A stretch of 64,000 nt of DNA from WTJH01 sp049598145. GTDB taxonomy: Bacteria; Bacteroidota; Bacteroidia; Flavobacteriales; Flavobacteriaceae. The translations under genes and the position numbers were made by a program. The first letter of the stretch is position 1. Each line of letters begins with the position of its first letter. Below the pieces are notes generated by a model. The model was not told the origin of the DNA, ran no database searches, and saw only the letters and a program-made list of their open reading frames with translations. This document shows, piece after piece, positions 8,808 through 17,506 of this stretch. Where the stretch lies: contig JBMYNJ010000002.1 of assembly GCA_049598145.1 (NCBI GenBank), positions 27,478-91,477 on the forward strand. Reading direction: 5' to 3'.

Positions 8808-9286
8808 TTTAATTGTAAATCTAAGGGGCGTTGCATCTCCTTACGGGTGTCTTCAGATGTTAACACTCTGAAGTTTTGAGCTTTGGGAACAGCATCGTAA
8901 AACGCTAGGGGTTCTTTTTCCAAAGGGGTGAGTTTGCGAGTTCTCAGATCCATCCATGCACCCATTACTAAGGAGCGTGCTTTATTAACTCCTTCGGCAT
9001 TAAAATAGTTGTGTACGAACTCAAAAAAGCGACCGTCGGGACTTAGTCCTGCCAACTCAAGCGAAACCCTTACTGTTTCTTCCGGTCCGAATTCCTTGAA
9101 ATAATACATTTTTTCATGGAAAAGAACAGGGCCTAACTGATGTTTTTTCAAAAAGGCATGTCCAAATCCGATATCACTGAGTAAAGCCATCCGAGTATTG
9201 CTGGCAAAAGCGGCAAAACTGGTATTGGCTAAATGCCGATTCGCGTCTAAATCGTTCCAGCGAATTTCGAAATCTTTTAAAAACAT
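8804..9286 (-). CDS. acyl-CoA thioesterase (4HBT hotdog family)
   Basis: A 160-residue hotdog-fold protein resembling YbgC/4-hydroxybenzoyl-CoA thioesterases. The active-site loop RWNDLDANRHLANTSF at about residues 9-24 corresponds to the DxDxxxHxxN block of the family. It likely hydrolyses an acyl-CoA in the cytoplasm; the chain length is unknown. A TAnnTTTG box (complement of 9298-9305) lies 11 bp before the start, separated from it mainly by a run of Ts on the plus strand. Its stop is interleaved with that of the convergent EamA gene. Confidence 0.85.
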   Translation of the reverse strand: MFLKDFEIRWNDLDANRHLANTSFAAFASNTRMALLSDIGFGHAFLKKHQLGPVLFHEKMYYFKEFGPEETVRVSLELAGLSPDGRFFEFVHNYFNAEGVNKARSLVMGAWMDLRTRKLTPLEKEPLAFYDAVPKAQNFRVLTSEDTRKEMQRPLDLQLN

Positions 9287-9297
9287 CTTTTTTTTTT

Positions 9298-9305
9298 CAA
9301 AACTA
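9298..9305 (-). promoter_or_regulatory. -7 box (TAGTTTTG) of the thioesterase gene
   Basis: An exact TAnnTTTG match on the minus strand 11 bp before the start codon. No strong -33 element was identified. Confidence 0.5.
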
Positions 9306-9334
9306 TATTAAATTTAATCCTTAACCGATTTCGA

Positions 9335-9811
9335 ATGAAAAAAATTGCGCTGACAACCTTGTTGGGACTCATCCTCGCCTGCGGAAGCTCCGAAAAAAAG
9401 AAAGAAAAATTTGAATACAAACGCGTTCAAGTGGAAACCAAAGCCGACTCCAAAAACACCTCCACTACGCCAATAGATATGGACAATCCGGGGATAGGTC
9501 CTATTCAAAATTTTGAATTTCCGGAGAGCATTGACCAAAGTTTAGTGTCCAGGGGAGCAGCTACATTCAAACAAAAATGTACCGCATGCCACCAACCCAA
9601 CGCGCGATTGATCGGGCCAGCTATGACAGGTATTTACGAACGTCGCAATCCGGCATGGGTCTTAAATATCATGCTGAATCCCACCCAAATGTTAAAAGAA
9701 GACCCCATTGGGAAAGCCTTGTTGCAAGAATACAATAATGTGTTGATGCTCAACCAAAACTTGAGTCAAGAAGAGGCCCGTGCCCTGGCCGAATATTTTA
9801 GAACTTTATAA
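9335..9811 (+). CDS. lipoprotein cytochrome c
   Basis: A 158-residue periplasmic or membrane-anchored c-type cytochrome. The signal peptide ends at a lipobox with Cys16 (LILACGSS). After a charged linker a single heme site CTACH lies at residues 82-86, and Met97 in GPAMTG is a candidate sixth ligand. It is convergent with the gluconate-dehydrogenase-type subunit 3 gene, and the two stops share the six bases 9806-9811. Its place beside a GMC flavoprotein and its small subunit suggests it accepts electrons from that dehydrogenase, but it is on the opposite strand, so this is inference. Confidence 0.9.
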   Translation: MKKIALTTLLGLILACGSSEKKKEKFEYKRVQVETKADSKNTSTTPIDMDNPGIGPIQNFEFPESIDQSLVSRGAATFKQKCTACHQPNARLIGPAMTGIYERRNPAWVLNIMLNPTQMLKEDPIGKALLQEYNNVLMLNQNLSQEEARALAEYFRTL

Positions 9812-10507
9812 GGCCCAGGCCATTCCGCCGGTCGTTTCTTGCAGATCAACACAGCCTTTTTGCTGTCCGGGGATCGGCGCATAGGCAAGTACGTCTTTTC
9901 CAATATATTCATTAGTTCTATAAGCCTGAACCGTAATATTTCGAATCTCTAAAGCAAATAAAAAGGCTCCTGCCTCTGCCTCAAATTTTTCCGAATCTAC
10001 TTGAAGTTTATCCTCTATGTCTTTGGAAGTAACCAGATAGGAATCTGCATCATCGTCCCATTCAATATCTAAGTCATATTTTTCATTAGGTTGTTGAGCC
10101 CACTTGTTTTGCTGTTCAGGAGATGCCTTTAGATATTTTGTAAGCTGAGCATCCAATGCTGCCGGCTGAATACGGTTCTCATTGGATAACTGTTGATCGG
10201 TTAAAGTCATTTCAATAAACTGATCGAACACTTGAAGTAACAATTTTTGCTGAGGAGCATCGGCCAGCAGATGCACCATGGCATCAATTTTGGGGGCCAA
10301 TCTCAATGACTTCCCTCCCGGAAGGTCTGTTTCAGGAATGATTAACTCCACCAATTCTTCTAAGATTTTGGCTTGGTCGATTGAGAAAAACTGAGGGGTC
10401 CAATCGGGACCGCTTTCACAGCTTTGAAGCAGAGGGGCTATCCCAGGAGCCATACTGAGTGCTCCAAAAGACAATCCTATATTTTTAAGTACTGTTCTTC
10501 TATTCAT
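9806..10507 (-). CDS. gluconate 2-dehydrogenase subunit 3 family protein (Tat-exported)
   Basis: A 233-residue small subunit of a membrane-associated flavoprotein dehydrogenase. The N-terminus NRRTVLKNIG carries a twin-arginine motif, and QSCES near residue 30 looks like a lipobox. The body contains the family pattern ELIIPETDLPGG. The subunit is thought to carry its catalytic partner, which lacks its own signal, through the Tat system. The GMC gene lies 10 bp upstream in the same operon, which strongly supports a heterodimer. Confidence 0.9.
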   Translation of the reverse strand: MNRRTVLKNIGLSFGALSMAPGIAPLLQSCESGPDWTPQFFSIDQAKILEELVELIIPETDLPGGKSLRLAPKIDAMVHLLADAPQQKLLLQVFDQFIEMTLTDQQLSNENRIQPAALDAQLTKYLKASPEQQNKWAQQPNEKYDLDIEWDDDADSYLVTSKDIEDKLQVDSEKFEAEAGAFLFALEIRNITVQAYRTNEYIGKDVLAYAPIPGQQKGCVDLQETTGGMAWAL

Positions 10508-10517
10508 CTCCTTAGGA

Positions 10518-12209
10518 TTAAAGGTTCATTTTTTTCAATTCACTTACGGCGTGTGCCGCAGCTCTGGCCGTTAAGGCCATATAGGTTAAGGATGGATTTT
10601 GGTTTCCAGCAGAAGTCATTGCGGCTCCATCGGTTACATAGACATTGGGTACCTCATGCAATTGATTGTTGGCATTAAGCACTGAAGTTCTCGGGTCGCG
10701 CCCCATACGTGCGGTCCCCATTTCATGGATCCCCAACCCTAATGCATATGTATCGTCATAACCCTCAACCTCTTTAAATCCTGCAGCCTCGAGCATTTCA
10801 ACGGCCTGTTGCTGCATGTCTTTGCGCATATTGAGTTCGTTTTCACGAATGGTAGCGTCAAAAGTTACGGTCGGGAGTCCCCATTCATCTTTTTGGTCGT
10901 AATCCAAAGTCATCTGATTGTCGTGGTAAGGCAACACTTCTCCAAATCCATTAAGGTCCATGGTCCAGCCCCCGGGTTTTAATATTTCATGTTTAAAGTC
11001 GGCCCCATATGCCATTTCCTTGACCGCATCCGACCAGTTCCCTCGGCCACCACCGCCTTGGTAGCCATAGCCCCGAACAAAATCTTTCTGATTGGTATCT
11101 CCCCCTAAATTGCGGAATCTCGGGATGTAAATTCCATTGGGACGACGACCGGTGTAATATTTATCCTCAAATCCGTCCCATTGGGCTCGAGCACCCGCCT
11201 TAAAGTGATGATCCATGATATTATGTCCTAATTCTCCACTATCGTTGCCCATTCCATTGGGAAAACGATCCGATTTGGATTGCATTAAAATGGAAGTACT
11301 CGCTACCGCGGAGGCACATAAAAAGATCACTTTTGCCTTAAAGGTCTGAGTTTCTTTGGTCTCTCTATCGATAATTTTAACCCCGGTGGCTCTTTTGCTA
11401 TCGACATCATATTCAATTTCGTAAGCTATAGAATTGGGGCGAAGCGTCATGTTACCCGTTGCTTCAGCTGCCGGAAGTGTCGAAGATACACTACTGAAAT
11501 ACCCCCCAAACGGACAACCACGCATACATCGGTTGCGATACTGACAAGTATTACGACCCAAACCGGGTTTGGTGCCTTCAGTGATATGGGCAGTTCGACC
11601 TATGGTTAACAAACGATCATTGTATTTTTGAGCTAAAGTTCCTTTTAACACATCTTCAACACAATTCAACTCCATGGGTTTAAGGAATTTTCCATCAGGC
11701 AGTTGAGGCAGCCCTAAGTTTTCTCCACTAACCCCTATATATTGTTCGACGTAATCGTACCAAGGAGCGATATCATTGTAACGGATGGGCCAGTCGACAG
11801 CAATCCCCTCTTTGAGATTGGCTTCAAAATCGAAATCGCTGAGGCGATAGCTTTGCCGCCCCCACATAATGGAACGACCCCCCACATGATAGCCTCGCAT
11901 CCAGTCAAAGCGCTTGACTTCGTTGTAGGGGTGGATAAGATCGTCCACAAAAAAGTGTTTCCGAGATTCTTGAGTGGTATAGCCCGTGCGGCTTTGTTTG
12001 GGTTGTCGAATTCGAGATTCTTCAGTGATCACATCTCCTGCGGGGTAGTCCCAAGGGTCGTTGTGCATCGTTGGATAATCTTCTATATGCTTCACCATTG
12101 GACCTCGTTCCAAGACCAAAGTTTTAAGGCCTTTTTCACATAATTCCTTTGCGGCCCAACCCCCGCTTATCCCAGTACCTACGACAATCGCATCAAAGGT
12201 ATTTTCCAT
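10518..12209 (-). CDS. GMC-family FAD-dependent dehydrogenase (glucoside 3-dehydrogenase-like)
   Basis: A 563-residue GMC oxidoreductase. The FAD motif VVGTGISGGW lies at about residues 9-18 and the HVGGRSIMWG flavin loop at about 110-119. The C-terminal catalytic region contains LGIHEMGTARMG and NQNPSLTYMAL. A cysteine-rich loop, CQYRNRCMRGC, suggests an Fe-S-type site as in related sorbitol and glucoside dehydrogenases. There is no signal peptide, so co-export with subunit 3 is likely. Together with the TIM-barrel and DUF1080 genes to its right, this favours oxidation of a sugar C3 hydroxyl. Exact substrate unknown. Confidence 0.92.
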   Translation of the reverse strand: MENTFDAIVVGTGISGGWAAKELCEKGLKTLVLERGPMVKHIEDYPTMHNDPWDYPAGDVITEESRIRQPKQSRTGYTTQESRKHFFVDDLIHPYNEVKRFDWMRGYHVGGRSIMWGRQSYRLSDFDFEANLKEGIAVDWPIRYNDIAPWYDYVEQYIGVSGENLGLPQLPDGKFLKPMELNCVEDVLKGTLAQKYNDRLLTIGRTAHITEGTKPGLGRNTCQYRNRCMRGCPFGGYFSSVSSTLPAAEATGNMTLRPNSIAYEIEYDVDSKRATGVKIIDRETKETQTFKAKVIFLCASAVASTSILMQSKSDRFPNGMGNDSGELGHNIMDHHFKAGARAQWDGFEDKYYTGRRPNGIYIPRFRNLGGDTNQKDFVRGYGYQGGGGRGNWSDAVKEMAYGADFKHEILKPGGWTMDLNGFGEVLPYHDNQMTLDYDQKDEWGLPTVTFDATIRENELNMRKDMQQQAVEMLEAAGFKEVEGYDDTYALGLGIHEMGTARMGRDPRTSVLNANNQLHEVPNVYVTDGAAMTSAGNQNPSLTYMALTARAAAHAVSELKKMNL

Positions 12210-12244
12210 AATAATTCTTGGTTTGCTTGAATTTATTGTAGTTT

Positions 12245-12252
12245 CAAATATA
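12245..12252 (-). promoter_or_regulatory. -7 box (TATATTTG) of the GMC operon
   Basis: An exact TAnnTTTG match 35 bp before the GMC start codon, in the 142-bp divergent region shared with the TIM-barrel gene. No clear box was found for the plus-strand side. Confidence 0.55.
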
Positions 12253-12351
12253 TCGATTTAAAATAGACCTTGATTGTATATTTAATAGATTTAGCTGGTT
12301 TTCTTCGTCAGATATGTTATTTTGTGGCCTACATTTTAATTTTTCTTAATC

Positions 12352-13329
12352 ATGAAACGATCCGTTTTCCTTCAACAATTGGGTTTAGGCGCTTTAGGTA
12401 GCAGTACTACACTTCAGTTCGCTTGTGGCAATCCGAAACCAAAACATACAAATGCCTTTCAGAAAAAAGAGATGTTTTTTAAACTTTCACTGGCCCAATG
12501 GTCCATTCATAGGTTGATAGAAAATGGGAAAATAAGCCCTTATAATTTCGCTGCATTAGCCCATAAATGGGGGTTTGAAGGTCTGGAATATGTAGGGAGT
12601 CTCTACCCTGAAATGGAAGGAAAAAAATCAACTAAAACCGCCCAAAGTTTTATTGAACAAAACAATGAGTTGGCAAAAGCCCATCAACAAAAAAATCTGT
12701 TGATTATGATTGACGACGAAGGCGATCTCTCCGATGCCAATGAAACCAAACGTGTCGCCGGAGTCGAAAATCACAAATTCTGGATAGAAACGGCGGCTGC
12801 CATGGGATGCCATTCTGTTCGGGTCAATCTGTTTGGTGCCTTCGAGGTGGACCGTTGGAAGGAACAATCTAAGAAAAGTATGGAAGCCTTAGGAGCTTTT
12901 GCTAAACCCTATAATATTCATGTATTGGTAGAAAATCACGGATATCTTTCCTCTCATGCCCAGTATCTTATGGAAGTCTTAAATGAAGTAGATTTATCCA
13001 ATTGCGGAACACTCCCGGATTTTGGAAATTTCTGTCTCAGGAGAGAGGGCAATGCACGTTGGGATAATCCCTGTGTAGAAGAATATGACCGCTATCAGGG
13101 GATTACGGAGATGATGCCTCGTGCCTTCGCTTTAAGTGCTAAATCCTATGATTTTGATGCCCAAGGAAACGAGGTCACCATTGATTATAAACGCATGCTA
13201 CAAATTGCTCAAGACGCGAATTATCAAGGCTATATAGGAGTGGAATACGAAGGAAATCGCCTCTCGGAAGAAGCTGGAATTTTAGCGACTAGAGATTTGC
13301 TCATTCGTCTGGGAAAAGAGCTTTCTTAA
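12352..13329 (+). CDS. exported sugar phosphate isomerase/epimerase-like TIM barrel protein
   Basis: A 325-residue protein of the AP endonuclease family 2 / xylose isomerase-like TIM barrel type. The N-terminus MKRSVFLQQLGLG with hydrophobic stretch and FACGN suggests a Tat-like or lipoprotein export signal, so it may act in the periplasm. Metal-ligand type motifs are seen at LVENHGY, LPDFGNF and GVEYEGN. It opens a plus-strand run of five sugar genes. Its relatives include hydroxypyruvate isomerase-like and 3-keto-sugar-acting enzymes; the reaction is not assignable from sequence alone. Confidence 0.85.
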   Translation: MKRSVFLQQLGLGALGSSTTLQFACGNPKPKHTNAFQKKEMFFKLSLAQWSIHRLIENGKISPYNFAALAHKWGFEGLEYVGSLYPEMEGKKSTKTAQSFIEQNNELAKAHQQKNLLIMIDDEGDLSDANETKRVAGVENHKFWIETAAAMGCHSVRVNLFGAFEVDRWKEQSKKSMEALGAFAKPYNIHVLVENHGYLSSHAQYLMEVLNEVDLSNCGTLPDFGNFCLRREGNARWDNPCVEEYDRYQGITEMMPRAFALSAKSYDFDAQGNEVTIDYKRMLQIAQDANYQGYIGVEYEGNRLSEEAGILATRDLLIRLGKELS

Positions 13330-13354
13330 ATATGATTAACCAATTGAATTAGAC

Positions 13355-14569
13355 ATGAAAACGACAACACGCATCCAACTGTCTGTGATGATGTTCCTCG
13401 AATTTTTTATTTGGGGCGGATGGTTTGTGACGATGGGAACCTTTTTAACCCAACAATTTAGTGCCTCCGGGGGAGAACTAGCCATGGCCTATGAAACCCA
13501 ATCCATTGGAGCCATTATAGCCCCTTTTATTATTGGATTGATCGCCGACCGATACTTTGCAGCCCAAAAAATTCTTGGGGTCTTACATTTGATCGGCGCA
13601 GGACTTCTTTACAGTGCCGGAACAGCTCCCGACTTTGCAAACTTTTATCCCTACATTCTAGCCTATATGATCCTCTATATGCCCACTTTGGCATTGGTCA
13701 ACTCGGTAGCCTTTAATCAAATGGCGGACCCTGCCAAAGATTTTGCCCCTATCCGTGTTTTAGGCACAGTAGGATGGATCGTAGCCGGATTGTTTATCGG
13801 TTTTTGGGAATGGGAAGCCCAAAACACGCTACAGCTCACCTTTTTCCTGACCGCTGGAGCAGCTGCCGTATTGGGGATTTTTTCATTCTTTTTACCCAAT
13901 ACTCCTCCTCAGGCTGCGGGGCAAGAAAATCCCACTATTCGTCAAATTTTAGGTTTAGATGCACTTAAATTATTAAACGACACCCGATATCTGATCTTTT
14001 TTATTGCATCAGTCCTCATTTGCATTCCCTTAGCCTTTTACTACCAACATGCCAATCAATTTTTAAATGAGATTGGGATGGAAGCGGCGGCGGGAAAAAT
14101 GACTCTAGGACAGGCCTCTGAAGTTTTATTCATGTTACTCTTACCGATATTCCTGAAACGTTATGGTATAAAAAAGACCTTATTGGTGGGAATGTTGGCA
14201 TGGGTGGTGCGCTACGTACTTTTTGCTTATGGCGACACCGGCGCACAAAGCTGGATGCTAATTTTTGGGATCATTTTGCACGGGATTTGTTATGATTTTT
14301 TCTTTGTCTCCGGACAGATTTACACAGACTATAAAGCAGGTGAAACCTATAAAAGTGCTGCCCAAGGGCTGATTACTCTCGCTACTTATGGCCTGGGAAT
14401 GCTGGTTGGATTCCGAACCGCAGGATACATTACCGACCAATTTGCGTTAGCCGACGGAAGTCACGACTGGGCTCAAATTTGGATGCTCCCCGCAGGCTTT
14501 GCTCTAGCAGTATTGGTGTTATTTTTGATTAGTTTTAAGAATGAAAAAATTGAAGACCCAGATGCGTAA
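13355..14569 (+). CDS. MFS nucleoside/sugar permease (NupG-like)
   Basis: A 404-residue major facilitator with about twelve hydrophobic helices. The opening MMFLEFFIWGGWFVTMG is typical of NupG/XapB-like permeases, and GYITDQFA precedes the last helices. In Bacteroidota such proteins often sit in sugar clusters, so the cargo here may be the oxidised sugar or its product. It starts 25 bp after the TIM-barrel gene and its end overlaps the next gene by 8 bp if that gene starts at 14562. Confidence 0.88.
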   Translation: MKTTTRIQLSVMMFLEFFIWGGWFVTMGTFLTQQFSASGGELAMAYETQSIGAIIAPFIIGLIADRYFAAQKILGVLHLIGAGLLYSAGTAPDFANFYPYILAYMILYMPTLALVNSVAFNQMADPAKDFAPIRVLGTVGWIVAGLFIGFWEWEAQNTLQLTFFLTAGAAAVLGIFSFFLPNTPPQAAGQENPTIRQILGLDALKLLNDTRYLIFFIASVLICIPLAFYYQHANQFLNEIGMEAAAGKMTLGQASEVLFMLLLPIFLKRYGIKKTLLVGMLAWVVRYVLFAYGDTGAQSWMLIFGIILHGICYDFFFVSGQIYTDYKAGETYKSAAQGLITLATYGLGMLVGFRTAGYITDQFALADGSHDWAQIWMLPAGFALAVLVLFLISFKNEKIEDPDA

Positions 14570-15698
14570 AATTCGACTTGGTATTGCCGGAGGAGGACCC
14601 GATTCGTTGATTGGAATAGTCCATCGAATTGCAGCTCAAATGTTTGATCGATATGAACTTACGGGAGGGGTGTTTGACCCGAAATGGGAAAAAAACAGTG
14701 CTTTTGGTGATCAATTAGAGTTAAATCCCGATCGTATCTACAAAGATTTTGATGCATTGATTGCCGCAGAAAATGCCCTTCCTCCAGAAGAACGGATGGA
14801 AGTTATCTCCGTTTTAACCCCTAACTTTCTGCACTTCCCCATGGCCAAAAAGTTGTTGGAAAACCGCTTTAATGTGATTTGCGAAAAACCCTTAACCACC
14901 ACCTATGCAGAGGCTCAGGAGTTAGAACAATTGCAAAAAGATAAACAAGTGGTTTTTGCGGTGACCTATACCTACACAGGCTATCCTATGGTGCGCCAAA
15001 TGAAACATATGATTGCCCAAAAGGAAGTGGGAGACATCCAACGAGTCGACTTGCAATACTACCAAGGGTGGATCAATCCGATCATTCATGATCCTGAAAA
15101 ACGAAGCAATACCTGGCGACTCCAACCGGAAAAATCGGGGATCAGTTGCTGTATAGGAGATATCGGGACCCATGCTTTTGATATGTTGGAATATGTGACG
15201 GGATTAAAAGTGATTTCCTTATTAGCCGACCTCAATACTGTTTACGACGACAATCCTATGGATGTAGACGGCACCATCTTGGTCCGTTTAGAAAACGGAG
15301 CCAAAGGCGTGATTCGGGTGAGTCAGATTGCCACGGGCGAAGAAAATAATTTCTCTGTAGCCATTTATGGTCGTGCAGGAGCCCTAAAATGGGAACAAGA
15401 AAATCCCAATTATCTCAGTCATTTAACCGAAGATCAACCCTATCAAATTCTCAAACGCGGAAATGCTTATAATTCTGCATTCGCTCAAGACGGCGTTAAA
15501 ATTCCTTCCGGACATCCTGAGGGGATTTTCGATGCCATGGGAAATATTTACAAAGGGGTCGCCAAAGCTTTACGCAACGAAGAAAGTTTTGAGGGCGAAT
15601 ACCCCTGCTTAGAGGAAGGAGTTCGAGGGATGCACTTCATTGAACAAGTAGTGGCCTCCCACCGAAAAGGAAACGTGTGGGTAGATTTAAATCTTTAA
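14562..15698 (+). CDS. Gfo/Idh/MocA family oxidoreductase
   Basis: An NAD(P)-dependent sugar oxidoreductase of about 378 residues. The Rossmann motif GIAGGGPDSLIG is at the N-terminus and the signature CEKPLTTTY near residue 105. The frame is open from ATG 14541, but ATG 14562 (MRKIRLGIAGGG) gives the usual length before the Rossmann fold, with only an 8-bp overlap with the permease gene. No export signal is seen, so it works in the cytoplasm. Family members interconvert keto and hydroxy forms of sugars or inositols; reduction of a 3-keto sugar is a reasonable inference from context. Confidence 0.9.
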   Translation: MRKIRLGIAGGGPDSLIGIVHRIAAQMFDRYELTGGVFDPKWEKNSAFGDQLELNPDRIYKDFDALIAAENALPPEERMEVISVLTPNFLHFPMAKKLLENRFNVICEKPLTTTYAEAQELEQLQKDKQVVFAVTYTYTGYPMVRQMKHMIAQKEVGDIQRVDLQYYQGWINPIIHDPEKRSNTWRLQPEKSGISCCIGDIGTHAFDMLEYVTGLKVISLLADLNTVYDDNPMDVDGTILVRLENGAKGVIRVSQIATGEENNFSVAIYGRAGALKWEQENPNYLSHLTEDQPYQILKRGNAYNSAFAQDGVKIPSGHPEGIFDAMGNIYKGVAKALRNEESFEGEYPCLEEGVRGMHFIEQVVASHRKGNVWVDLNL

Positions 15699-15707
15699 CA
15701 TAAACCG

Positions 15708-16760
15708 ATGAAAACCCTAAAAGGACCTGCCGTATTTTTAGCACAATTTGTAGACCAACAACCGCCCTTTAATAGTTTGGAGGGTCTTTGCCAGTGGGCA
15801 GCCGATTTGGGTTATAAAGGCATACAAATTCCTACCTGGGAATCTTTTTTGATTGATCTCGATACTGCTGCCGATAGCCAGACCTATTGCGACGAACTAA
15901 AAGGAAAAATCCAAAGCTATGGCTTGGAGATCACAGAGCTTTCTACTCACCTCCAAGGACAATTAGTCGCCGTACATCCGGCATACGATTTGATGTTCGA
16001 CAACTTTGCTCCGGAGCAGCTCAAAAACAATCCCAAAGCCCGAACCCAATGGGCCGTTGAGGTGATGAAAAAAGCTGCAAAAGCCAGTAGTCGACTGGGA
16101 TTAAATGCTCATGCGACTTTTTCTGGAGCCTTGTTATGGCACACTTGGCATCCTTGGCCGCAGCGTCCGAAGGGCCTTGTAGAAATGGGATTTGAGGAGT
16201 TGGCCAAACGTTGGAAACCCATTTTAGACGTCTTCGAAGAAAACGGGGTAGATGTTTGCTACGAAATTCATCCGGGAGAAGACCTACACGATGGAGTGAC
16301 CTTTGAACGCTTTTTAGAAGCTACCGGAAAACATCCTCGGGTAAACATCCTCTACGACCCCAGCCACTTTGTTCTTCAGCAATTGGATTACATCACTTAT
16401 ATCGACCACTACCACGAATTCATAAAAGCCTTCCATGTTAAGGATTCCGAATTTAATCCTACGGGAAAAAAAGGAGCTTTTGGCGGCTATCTCGACTGGC
16501 CTGACCGAGCCGGGCGATATCGCTCCCTTGGAGATGGACAAATAGATTTTAAAACCATCTTTAGTAAACTCACCCAATACGGCTGCGACGTATGGGCCGT
16601 TATGGAATGGGAATGCTGCATCAAGAGCCCCGAACAAGGAGCCCGCGAAGGTGCACAGTTCATCCAGAAACACATCATCGAGGCCACTCAAAAAACTTTC
16701 GACGATTTTGCCGGAGGGACCATTGATGAACAACACTTAAAAAAAATTTTAAACCTTTGA
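15708..16760 (+). CDS. cytoplasmic sugar phosphate isomerase/epimerase-like TIM barrel protein
   Basis: A 350-residue TIM-barrel protein of the xylose isomerase-like superfamily, without a signal peptide. Candidate metal ligands are in CYEIHPGED, ILYDPSHF, KAFHVKDSE and VMEWECC. It follows the Gfo/Idh/MocA gene by 9 bp; this pair is a recurrent module of Bacteroidota sugar clusters. It differs clearly from the exported TIM-barrel protein at 12352, so the cluster may have one isomerase or lyase outside and one inside the cell. The exact substrate is unknown. Confidence 0.88.
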   Translation: MKTLKGPAVFLAQFVDQQPPFNSLEGLCQWAADLGYKGIQIPTWESFLIDLDTAADSQTYCDELKGKIQSYGLEITELSTHLQGQLVAVHPAYDLMFDNFAPEQLKNNPKARTQWAVEVMKKAAKASSRLGLNAHATFSGALLWHTWHPWPQRPKGLVEMGFEELAKRWKPILDVFEENGVDVCYEIHPGEDLHDGVTFERFLEATGKHPRVNILYDPSHFVLQQLDYITYIDHYHEFIKAFHVKDSEFNPTGKKGAFGGYLDWPDRAGRYRSLGDGQIDFKTIFSKLTQYGCDVWAVMEWECCIKSPEQGAREGAQFIQKHIIEATQKTFDDFAGGTIDEQHLKKILNL

Positions 16761-16762
16761 GC

Positions 16763-17503
16763 ATGATACACTTTTGCTACAGTCTTTTCATTTTTACCCT
16801 TATGATTTTTCCACCCAAGACACCCTCGAAACTGCCCCCGCAAAACGAATGGATTTCTTTATTTGATGGGAAAACCTTTAAGGGTTGGCACCGCTATAAT
16901 CGCACCGAAATGAGTCCTGCATGGACCATCGAAGACGGCGCCATGAAATTTAATGCTCAAAAAGCGCGAAACTATGGAGACGGAGGGCACAACATCATAA
17001 CCGAACAAGAGTTTACCAACTTTGAATTATCCATTGAATGGAAAATTTCCAAAAAGGGGAACAGCGGTATTTTTTGGGGGGTAAAAGAAGCCCCGGAATA
17101 CGGAGAACCCTACCTGACCGGCCCCGAGATTCAGGTCCTTGACAATGATAGACATCCGGATGCGTTTATTCGACCCAAATACCACCAGGCAGGAGCCCTA
17201 TATGACATCGTGCAACCCAGTGTGGATGTATGTAAGCCTGCAGAAGAATGGAACCACGTTTTGTTATACATCAACCACGAGGAAAATATTGGAAGAGTTC
17301 AACTCAACGGGACTGAAATTATAAGTTTTCCGATACATGGGGAAGCCTGGGAAACCCTTATTGCCCAATCGAAATTTAGAAATCCTTCGCATGAGGATTA
17401 CACTCATGCCCCAGATTTTGGGAAATTTAAAACCGGTAAAATCAGTTTGCAGGACCACGGAGATGTGGTCTATTACCGCAACATCAAAATACGAGAGCTC
17501 TAG
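16763..17503 (+). CDS. DUF1080 / 3-keto-disaccharide hydrolase family protein
   Basis: A 246-residue secreted protein of the DUF1080 family (PF06439), a concanavalin-like beta-sandwich whose characterised members cleave 3-keto glycosides. The signal peptide is about residues 1-17. The mature part has the family start WISLFDGKTFKGWHRY, the GNSGIFWGV strand, the EIQVLDND loop and the end ISLQDHGDVVYYRNIKIREL. The frame is open from TTG 16757, but ATG 16763 is better and lies 2 bp after the previous stop. It ends the sugar run, just ahead of yicC. Confidence 0.92.
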   Translation: MIHFCYSLFIFTLMIFPPKTPSKLPPQNEWISLFDGKTFKGWHRYNRTEMSPAWTIEDGAMKFNAQKARNYGDGGHNIITEQEFTNFELSIEWKISKKGNSGIFWGVKEAPEYGEPYLTGPEIQVLDNDRHPDAFIRPKYHQAGALYDIVQPSVDVCKPAEEWNHVLLYINHEENIGRVQLNGTEIISFPIHGEAWETLIAQSKFRNPSHEDYTHAPDFGKFKTGKISLQDHGDVVYYRNIKIREL

Positions 17504-17506
17504 GCT

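Noticed and set aside
9287..9297. Run of Ts between the thioesterase and cytochrome c genes, considered as a terminator
   Set aside because: No stem precedes the run on either strand. It lies between a -7 box and the thioesterase start codon.
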